Below, piece by piece: positions 34,978 to 40,084 of a stretch of 40,084 nt of DNA. The stretch comes from Bradyrhizobium tropiciagri (GTDB lineage Bacteria > Pseudomonadota > Alphaproteobacteria > Rhizobiales > Xanthobacteraceae). A model generated the notes under the pieces. It had not been told where the DNA came from, did no database searches, and saw nothing but the letters and a program-made list of their open reading frames with translations. The stretch lies in NCBI RefSeq assembly GCF_001189845.1, contig NZ_LFLZ01000077.1:1-40084 (forward strand), read 5' to 3'. Numbering within the stretch: the stretch's first letter is position 1; each line of letters starts with the position of its first letter. The position numbers and the translations under genes are program-made.

Positions 34978-36201
34978 TCACGCGTCAAGCCGCCTGAACA
35001 CCAGCGTCGCGTTGGTGCCGCCGAAGCCGAACGAGTTCGACAGCACGGTCGTCAGCTTGGCGTTGTCGATCCGCTTGCGCACGATCGGCATGTCGGCGAA
35101 CACCGGATCGAGCTCGGTGATATGCGCGCTCTCGCAGACGAAGCCGTTGTTCAGCATCAGCAGCGAGTAGATCGCTTCCTGCACGCCGGTGGCGCCGAGC
35201 GAATGGCCGGTCAGCGCCTTGGTCGCCGAGATCGGCGGGCACTTGTCGCCGGTGCCGAACACCTTGCGGATCGCCTCGATCTCCGGCGGATCGCCGGCTG
35301 GCGTCGAGGTGGCGTGCGGATTGATGTAGTCGACCGGCGTGTCCACCGTCGACATCGCCATGCGCATGCAGCGCTCGGCGCCTTCGCCCGACGGCGCCAC
35401 CATGTCGTATCCGTCAGAGGTCGCGCCGTAGCCGACGACCTCGCCGTAGATTCGCGCGCCGCGCGCCTTGGCATGTTCGAGCTCTTCGAGCACCACGACA
35501 CCCGCGCCTCCGGCAATGACGAAGCCGTCGCGATTGAGATCGTAGGGACGCGAGGCGGTGGCCGGCGTGTCGTTGTATTTCGAGGACATCGCGCCCATGG
35601 CGTCGAACAGCACCGACAGCGTCCAGTCGAGTTCCTCGCAGCCGCCGGCGAAGATGATGTCCTGCTTGCCGATCTGGATCGTCTCGTAGGCGTTGCCGAT
35701 ACAGTGGTTCGACGTCGCGCAGGCCGAGGAGATCGAGTAGTTCACGCCCTTGATCTTGAACCAGGTCGCGAGCGTCGCCGACGCGGTCGAGGACATTCCC
35801 TTCGGCACCGCGAACGGACCGACGCGCTTCGGGCCCTTGGCGCGCGCGATGTCGGCGGCTTCCACCAGCGTGCGCGTCGACGGACCGCCGGATCCCATGA
35901 TGATGCCGGTGCGGATGTTGGAGACTTCGTTCTCCTCGAGGCCGGAGTCGCGGATCGCCTGCTCCATGGCGACGTGATTCCAGGCAGCACCTTCGGCAAG
36001 GAACCGCATCGCGCGTCGATCGATCACCTCGGCGGGATTGAGTGTCGGCGCGCCGTGCACCTGCGAGCGAAAGCCAAGTTCGGCGGCCTTCTCCGCGCGT
36101 GAAATGCCCGACTTCGCCTCGTAGAGGCTCGCAAGCACTTCCTGGGTGTTGTTACCGATGGACGAGACAATACCCATCCCCGTGATGACAACCCGCCTCA
36201 T
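34978..36201 (-). CDS. fabB: 3-oxoacyl-ACP synthase I FabB
   Basis: A condensing enzyme of 407 residues needed for unsaturated fatty-acid elongation. The catalytic triad is Cys161 (SSACATSNHC), His295 (HATSTPAGD) and His332 (GHSLGATGVQEAIYSLL), with the glycine-rich NSFGFGGTNATLV at the C-terminus. The VQEAIYSLLML pattern after His332 is FabB- rather than FabF-like. The gene follows fabA after 43 bases on the same strand. Confidence 0.95.
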   Translation of the reverse strand: MRRVVITGMGIVSSIGNNTQEVLASLYEAKSGISRAEKAAELGFRSQVHGAPTLNPAEVIDRRAMRFLAEGAAWNHVAMEQAIRDSGLEENEVSNIRTGIIMGSGGPSTRTLVEAADIARAKGPKRVGPFAVPKGMSSTASATLATWFKIKGVNYSISSACATSNHCIGNAYETIQIGKQDIIFAGGCEELDWTLSVLFDAMGAMSSKYNDTPATASRPYDLNRDGFVIAGGAGVVVLEELEHAKARGARIYGEVVGYGATSDGYDMVAPSGEGAERCMRMAMSTVDTPVDYINPHATSTPAGDPPEIEAIRKVFGTGDKCPPISATKALTGHSLGATGVQEAIYSLLMLNNGFVCESAHITELDPVFADMPIVRKRIDNAKLTTVLSNSFGFGGTNATLVFRRLDA

Positions 36202-36244
36202 GTTCGCCTCGCCCTGCCTTTATGTTGCCGCATGATGATCCTGC

Positions 36245-36766
36245 TCAAGACGGCACCGTGCCCTGCTTGAACAATCCGACCTTCAAGTCCTTGGCGCGAT
36301 AAATAATCTCGCCGTCCATGGAAAGCCACCCGTCGGCGATTCCAAGCACGAGCTTTGACCGCATCACGCGCTTGATATCGATGTTGTACACAACCTTGCG
36401 CGCGTGCGGCAGCACCTGTCCGGAGAACTTCAGCTCGCCGAGGCCGAGCGCGCGGCCACGACCTTCGCCACCGATCCAGCCAAGGTAAAAGCCGACCATT
36501 TGCCACATGGCATCGAGGCCGAGACAGCCCGGCATCACCGGATCGTTCTTGAAATGGCAGCCGAAGAACCAGAGATCCGGCTTCACCTCGAGCTCGGCGC
36601 GCACCAGCCCCTTGCCGTACTCGCCGCCATTTTCCGAGATTTCGCTGATGCGATCGAACATGAGCATCGGCGGCAGCGGCAACTGGGCGTTGCCGGAACC
36701 AAACAGCTCGCCCCGTCCGCAAGCCAGCAAATCCTCGTATTCGTAACCGCCGCGCCGATCCAGCAT
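36245..36766 (-). CDS. fabA: 3-hydroxydecanoyl-ACP dehydratase/isomerase FabA
   Basis: A 173-residue hot-dog fold enzyme that introduces the cis double bond at the C10 stage. The catalytic His71 and Asp85 lie in CHFKNDPVMPGCLGLDAMWQ. The start MLDRRGGYEYEDLLACGRGELFG is typical of the family. Preceded by AGGTGG. First gene of fabA-fabB-fabV, divergent from irr, the usual order in Rhizobiales. The shared 330-base gap to irr (36767-37096) holds no other gene. Confidence 0.96.
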   Translation of the reverse strand: MLDRRGGYEYEDLLACGRGELFGSGNAQLPLPPMLMFDRISEISENGGEYGKGLVRAELEVKPDLWFFGCHFKNDPVMPGCLGLDAMWQMVGFYLGWIGGEGRGRALGLGELKFSGQVLPHARKVVYNIDIKRVMRSKLVLGIADGWLSMDGEIIYRAKDLKVGLFKQGTVPS

Positions 36767-37028
36767 CCTCTATCCACCTCTGATGTCCCGATGAAGCGCT
36801 TTTGCTTGGTCGGACCTTAATCTACCCACGGGAACCGGAATAACCCGTCCCGCATCTTGGCGCTACCTGGGTACGCGACCGGCCTGTTATCTCTGCCGAA
36901 AGCGCATATGTGGTCCGCGCGCTCTCTAACATAGGGTTAACTGGCCGGCAAAGCGGCATTCCATTGATAAATTGCCGTCTCTCCTTAGGTTTCTACCGCA
37001 GCTTGGATTCGTTCTAGTTGCGAAAAAC

Positions 37029-37057
37029 TTGCATCTGATAGCCATCCTTTTTATATT
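37029..37057 (+). promoter_or_regulatory. irr promoter with candidate Fur/Mur operator
   Basis: TTGCAT at 37029-37034 and TATATT at 37052-37057 have an exact 17-base spacer. The spacer and -35 contain three consecutive imperfect hexamers, TGCATC (37030-37035), TGATAG and CCATCC (to 37047). This resembles the imperfect direct hexamers described for Fur binding at the Bradyrhizobium irr promoter. The AT-rich stretch stands out from the surrounding GC-rich sequence. Confidence 0.65.
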
Positions 37058-37096
37058 TATGAGGAATATTGCCTGAGTTGGGTGCATAGAGTGGAC

Positions 37097-37588
37097 ATGA
37101 ACGAGGAAGTACCGGCTGTGAACGATGATGCCGTGCACCCGGCTGCCCGGGGCGCTGGGCACCACCCTGCCCTGACCGGCTGCCCGTGGCATGACGTCAA
37201 CGAGATGCTGCAGTCTGCCGGCCTCCGGCCGACCCGTCAGCGCATGGCGCTGGGCTGGCTGCTGTTCGGCAAGGGTGCCCGCCACCTGACCGCTGAAATG
37301 CTGTACGAGGAAGCCACGCTGGCCAAGGTTCCGGTGTCGCTGGCGACTGTCTACAACACGCTCAACCAGCTGACGGACGCCGGCCTGCTGCGCCAGGTCA
37401 GCGTCGACGGCACCAAGACCTATTTCGACACCAACGTGTCGACGCATCATCACTTCTATCTCGAGCACAATCACGAGCTGGTCGACATTCCCGACCCGAA
37501 CCTCGTGCTGTCGAAGATGCCCGATGTGCCTGATGGCTACGAAATCTCCCGCGTCGACATGGTCGTGCGGCTGCGCAAGAAGCGCTGA
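37097..37588 (+). CDS. irr: Iron response regulator Irr
   Basis: A Fur-family regulator of 163 residues that controls haem synthesis and iron homeostasis in rhizobia and is degraded on haem binding. The haem motif GCPWHD has Cys29, and the second haem site is the HHH triad at 117-119 (STHHHFYLEHNHEL). The DNA-reading helix is in VSLATVYNTLNQLTDAGLL (about 80-98). Length and residue numbers equal those of Bradyrhizobium Irr, supporting haem-dependent instability. ATG 37097 is used; an in-frame ATG at 37082 would add five residues. Divergent from fabA. Confidence 0.96.
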   Translation: MNEEVPAVNDDAVHPAARGAGHHPALTGCPWHDVNEMLQSAGLRPTRQRMALGWLLFGKGARHLTAEMLYEEATLAKVPVSLATVYNTLNQLTDAGLLRQVSVDGTKTYFDTNVSTHHHFYLEHNHELVDIPDPNLVLSKMPDVPDGYEISRVDMVVRLRKKR

Positions 37589-37617
37589 ACCGCCTTAACC
37601 GTTCGATTTGAGTTGTG

Positions 37618-37640
37618 ATGGCCGGGCTCGTCCCGGCCAT
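37618..37640. terminator. Hairpin between convergent irr and SH3 gene
   Basis: ATGGCCGGG at 37618-37626 pairs perfectly with CCCGGCCAT at 37632-37640 around CTCGT. The T-run is poor (TGTCGTTT), so it may work as a bidirectional 3' end or simply be a repeat. Confidence 0.5.
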
Positions 37641-37661
37641 TGTCGTTTGGGACGAGGAAGC

Positions 37662-38186
37662 TCAGTCCACCTTCTCGTCGGCGTAGACGCCCCACAGGCG
37701 CTGCTGCTCGATCCAGCCGTCGAAGCCATTGCCGGTGACCCGGCACCAGCTATTGGCGCATTTCTTGACCTGCGCGACGACCCCGGCCTGCAGGCGCGCC
37801 GCGATGGCGCTGGTGGCATCGGGACGATCGTACAGCGAGGCCAGATCGTCCTTGTTCTTCATCGTGACGACCGCAGTGCGGCGGCCGGACAGCAGGGAAT
37901 GATAGACCCAGCCTTCGGCGCCTTCGGAATCGCGCACCCGGCGCCAGTTCTCGAACTCGGCGGTGATTTCGACCGGCAGCCCGGAGCGCGTGTAGACCCA
38001 GGCGACGTCGTTATCCTTGGTCGGGCCGCCGCGGACGTTCACATGATCGGATTTCAGGCTGACATAGCGCGGTATCGGCAGGCCGCTGGTGGTGGGGCTC
38101 AAGTCCTTGGCGGAATGTCCCGGGCTGACCGACGCACTCAGCATGCTCCCGACCAGAGCCACCAATGAACCGAAACGCCAGACCAT
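37662..38186 (-). CDS. Secreted SH3-like domain protein
   Basis: A 174-residue exported protein. Residues 1-26 form a signal peptide (MVWRFGSLVALVGSMLSASVSPGHSA). Two bacterial SH3 domains follow. The first has the YVSLKSDHVNVRGGPTKDND start and ends at GAEGWVYHSLLSG. The second covers about 110-168 and ends with CRVTGNGFDGWIEQQRLWGVY. Such proteins bind cell wall or partner proteins in the periplasm; the precise role is unknown. The ATG at 38186 has an AGGAG site. A longer frame to 38219 is not needed. Confidence 0.85.
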   Translation of the reverse strand: MVWRFGSLVALVGSMLSASVSPGHSAKDLSPTTSGLPIPRYVSLKSDHVNVRGGPTKDNDVAWVYTRSGLPVEITAEFENWRRVRDSEGAEGWVYHSLLSGRRTAVVTMKNKDDLASLYDRPDATSAIAARLQAGVVAQVKKCANSWCRVTGNGFDGWIEQQRLWGVYADEKVD

Positions 38187-38462
38187 CAACTCGTCTCCTG
38201 CCGGGATGCCCGACCGCATTCGGCGAGCTGCAACCCAAACCCATGCCCGAAGGCTTCCAGCGCCTGCGCCATTCGTTCCCCCGCGTGGATCCGAGGGGTT
38301 CTTGTCTTGGCCCGGCCTTCTGCTAGAGAGGACGGAACGCCTGAGAGCCAGAACACCCGAATTTCCCCTGACGAAAGCCGGGGCAAGTATCGGGGAACCC
38401 TAGGAAACGCGAAGGAAACGCCGGGACAACGCGGCTATCAGCAGTGTCGGACAACCGGGTTA

Positions 38463-38506
38463 ATGAGGCCTCAACGGCTCGGTTTTTGGCGAGCCACGCG
38501 CCTCAT
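38463..38506 (+). promoter_or_regulatory. Two-tier hairpin just before the dehydrogenase ribosome site
   Basis: Outer stem ATGAGG at 38463-38468 pairs with CCTCAT at 38501-38506; inner stem GGCTCG at 38476-38481 pairs with CGAGCC at 38490-38495. It ends 11 bases before the ATG at 38518, next to GCAGGAC. The rest of the 331-base gap from 38187 shows no gene. Confidence 0.45.
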
Positions 38507-38517
38507 GAAAGCAGGAC

Positions 38518-39522
38518 ATGTCGGTGAAGAAAAAGCCTCTCGTCGTCGTCACCCGCAAGCTGCCGGACTCGATCGAGACCCGGATGCGCGAGCTGTTCGA
38601 TGCCAGACTGAATCTCGACGACACGCCGATGACGCCGGAACAGATCGCCGAAGCGGTAAAGACCGCCGACGTGCTGGTGCCGACCGTGACCGACATGATC
38701 CGCGAGGACGTGATCAACCAGCCCGACTGCAAGCTGAAGATGATCGCCAATTTCGGCAACGGCGTCGACAATATCGACGTCGCCGCGGCCCATGCGCGCG
38801 GCATCACGGTGACCAACACGCCGAAGGTGCTGACCGAGGACACCGCCGACATGACCATGGCGCTGATCCTTGCAGTGCCGCGCCGGCTGATCGAGGGCGC
38901 CTCGATCCTGACCGAAGGCAAGCAGCACTGGGCGGGCTGGTCGCCGACCTGGATGCTCGGCCACCGCATCGGGGGAAAGCGGCTCGGCATCGTCGGAATG
39001 GGCCGTATCGGCCAGGCCGTGGCGCGCCGCGCCCGCGCCTTCGGCCTGCAGATCCACTATCACAACCGCCGCCCGGTGGCGCCCATGATCGCCGAAGAGC
39101 TCGGCGCGACCTATTGGGAAAGCCTCGACCAGATGCTGGCGCGGATGGACATCATCTCGGTGAACTGCCCGCACACGCCGGCCACTTATCATTTGCTCTC
39201 GGCGCGGCGGCTCAAGCTGATCCGGAAAGAGGCCTATGTCGTCAACACCGCGCGCGGCGAGGTGATCGACGAGGACACGCTGATCAAGCTGATCGAAGCC
39301 GGCGATATCGGCGGCGCGGCGCTCGACGTCTATGAGCACGAGCCCGCGGTGAACCCGAAGCTGGTGCGGCTCGCCAGGGCCGGCAAGGTGACGCTGCTGC
39401 CCCACATGGGCTCGGCCACCATCGAAGGCCGCGTCGAGATGGGCGAGAAGGTGATCATCAACATCCGAACCTTCCTCGACGCCCACAAGCCGCCGGATCG
39501 CGTGCTGCCAAGCATGCTGTAG
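38518..39522 (+). CDS. D-isomer 2-hydroxyacid dehydrogenase (glyoxylate/hydroxypyruvate reductase-like)
   Basis: A 334-residue NAD(P)-dependent dehydrogenase. The Rossmann motif GIVGMGRIGQAVARRARAFG is near 157-176. Catalytic residues are Arg in NTARGEVIDEDTL (about 243), Glu near 272 and His in LLPHMGSATIEGRVEMGE (about 297). The pattern suits GyaR-type enzymes reducing glyoxylate or hydroxypyruvate; substrate not proven. The motif HNRRPVAP at about 182-189 after the second Rossmann strand suggests NADPH rather than NADH. Monocistronic; repeat-rich sequence follows to the end of the window. Confidence 0.9.
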   Translation: MSVKKKPLVVVTRKLPDSIETRMRELFDARLNLDDTPMTPEQIAEAVKTADVLVPTVTDMIREDVINQPDCKLKMIANFGNGVDNIDVAAAHARGITVTNTPKVLTEDTADMTMALILAVPRRLIEGASILTEGKQHWAGWSPTWMLGHRIGGKRLGIVGMGRIGQAVARRARAFGLQIHYHNRRPVAPMIAEELGATYWESLDQMLARMDIISVNCPHTPATYHLLSARRLKLIRKEAYVVNTARGEVIDEDTLIKLIEAGDIGGAALDVYEHEPAVNPKLVRLARAGKVTLLPHMGSATIEGRVEMGEKVIINIRTFLDAHKPPDRVLPSML

Positions 39523-39538
39523 GGCGCAGTGCTCCTTC

Positions 39539-39561
39539 ACCCTCCCCCTCCAGGGGAGGGT
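39539..39561. repeat. CCTCCCC palindrome, left copy
   Basis: ACCCTCCCC at 39539-39547 mirrors GGGGAGGGT at 39553-39561. The same word set flanks the second element at 39855-39870 and at 40070-40084. Confidence 0.6.
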
Positions 39562-39631
39562 GTGACGGCACTGCCAAAATATCGAAAACAACCCCATGCA
39601 AAGGAGCCGGTGCGGCCGATCCGCATTCGGT

Positions 39632-39836
39632 GTCGTCCCTGCTTTCGCCCAAGGGCATGCACACATCTTTTCCGATCGAAAAACCGACTCTTAATCAAGG
39701 ACTTGGATGTGGGGCGATGACCAAAGTTCGCGAGCGCAGCTTAGCTAAACGTCGTCATTTCTCTGCGTTCTTCAGCCAAGTCCTTGAGAAGACTCCAGAA
39801 GATGTGTGCATGCACTAGTGCTTTCGCCGGGACGAC
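39632..39836. mobile_element. Long nested inverted repeat, MITE-like, with a flipped core
   Basis: A 205-base non-coding element. Outer arms GTCGTCCC (39632-39639) and GGGACGAC (39829-39836), middle arms GCATGCACACATCTT (39655-39669) and AAGATGTGTGCATGC (39799-39813), and inner arms TCAAGGACTTGG (39695-39706) and CCAAGTCCTTGA (39776-39787) are all perfect inverted pairs. Between outer and middle arms both sides carry TGCTTTCGCC in the same direction (39640-39649 and 39819-39828), so this 10-bp core is not inverted. No open frame or transposase is seen, so mobility is only inferred. Confidence 0.55.
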
Positions 39837-39870
39837 GATGTCGGCCCAGCTTCTACCCTCCCCTGGAGGG

Positions 39871-40069
39871 GTAGGGCTATCGCATATGAAAGAAACCCGC
39901 GTGGAATCGATGGTTCTGCGACGGACAGTTCGAACGAGCATGCTCGCCATTCGCGGTTCGATTCCGATTTGTTCTCCATCCGATTCCAACACTTGCATGG
40001 GGCACATCAACGCAAGACCAATCCAAGTATCGGAACAGACTCGGGAATTTCCATATGCGATAGCCCTAC
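39871..40069. mobile_element. 199-bp element with perfect 18-bp terminal inverted repeats
   Basis: GTAGGGCTATCGCATATG at 39871-39888 is exactly complementary to 40052-40069. The interior is non-coding, with a palindrome CGAGCATGCTCG at 39935-39946. It is bordered on both sides by the CCTCCCC-type palindrome (39855-39870 and 40070-40084, the latter cut by the window edge). The form is that of a small non-autonomous element; no target duplication can be confirmed. Confidence 0.55.
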
Positions 40070-40084
40070 CTGGAGGGGGAGGGT
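40070..40084. repeat. CCTCCCC palindrome, right copy, cut by window end
   Basis: CTGGAGGGGGAGGGT at the very end matches half of the palindromes at 39539-39561 and 39855-39870; the rest lies outside the window. Confidence 0.5.

Noticed and set aside
33466..36102. 878-codon plus-strand frame over fabV and fabB
   Set aside because: It spans two well-supported minus-strand genes and a repeat; its translation has only low-complexity Arg/Asp/Val sequence.
39930..39975. tRNA-like GGTTCGATTCC word
   Set aside because: The flanking bases pair at only three of five T-stem positions and no acceptor, D or anticodon arms can be built around it.
39741..40010. 89-codon minus-strand frame in the repeat tail
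   Set aside because: It runs through both palindromic elements, has no ribosome site and encodes nothing recognisable.

Overview
The window looks like a chromosomal core segment of an alphaproteobacterium in the Bradyrhizobium / Nitrobacteraceae group. This rests on high GC with GC-rich third codon positions, on the rhizobial order of conserved genes, and on an Irr regulator of 163 residues. That Irr carries the Bradyrhizobium-type haem motif (GCPWHD, Cys29) and a His triad at 117-119. The mosaic of short palindromic intergenic repeats also fits. No phage, plasmid, CRISPR, rRNA or tRNA genes were found.

Layout. 1-6700: acyl-CoA synthetase, then convergent PfkB-family (adenosine) kinase, murJ, trpS and a universal stress protein. 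6825-9944: Nfu-type Fe-S scaffold, tsaB-rimI overlapping pair, Fur-family regulator (Fur/Mur) and a HAD hydrolase. 10119-18522: a tight plus-strand run of RNA-modification and envelope genes, miaB-phoH-ybeY-corC-lnt-praR-(M20 peptidase)-trmB, mostly with 4-bp overlaps. 18638-20767: two minus-strand accessory genes, a phytanoyl-CoA dioxygenase family protein and a DUF2336 protein. 21120-31461: the classical translation operon rimP-nusA-ylxR-infB-rbfA-truB-rpsO-pnp, closed by a strong intrinsic terminator. 31652-33578: Tat-exported Mn-type superoxide dismutase, then a GNAT-GST overlapping pair. 33727-36766: minus-strand fabA-fabB-fabV for unsaturated fatty-acid synthesis, divergent from irr. 37662-39522: SH3-like secreted protein and a 2-hydroxyacid dehydrogenase. 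39523-40084: a non-coding, repeat-dense tail with two structured palindromic elements.

Functional links. The two Fur-family regulators bracket the window: Fur/Mur at 8.8 kb and Irr at 37.1 kb. A candidate Fur site overlaps the irr promoter, as described for Bradyrhizobium. The RNA genes serve tRNA modification (miaB, tsaB, trmB, truB), ribosome maturation (rimP, rbfA, ybeY) and transcription or decay (nusA, pnp).

I see no clear multi-gene undescribed system here. The points most worth a second look are these: two inverted-repeat elements at the right end, one with an internally flipped 10-bp core; fabV in the slot where alphaproteobacteria usually carry fabI; an M20 peptidase in the slot where rhizobia usually carry metK; candidate structured leaders before rimP, pnp and the 38.5-kb dehydrogenase; and a hairpin-repeat family whose two copies keep the fold but differ in stem sequence.
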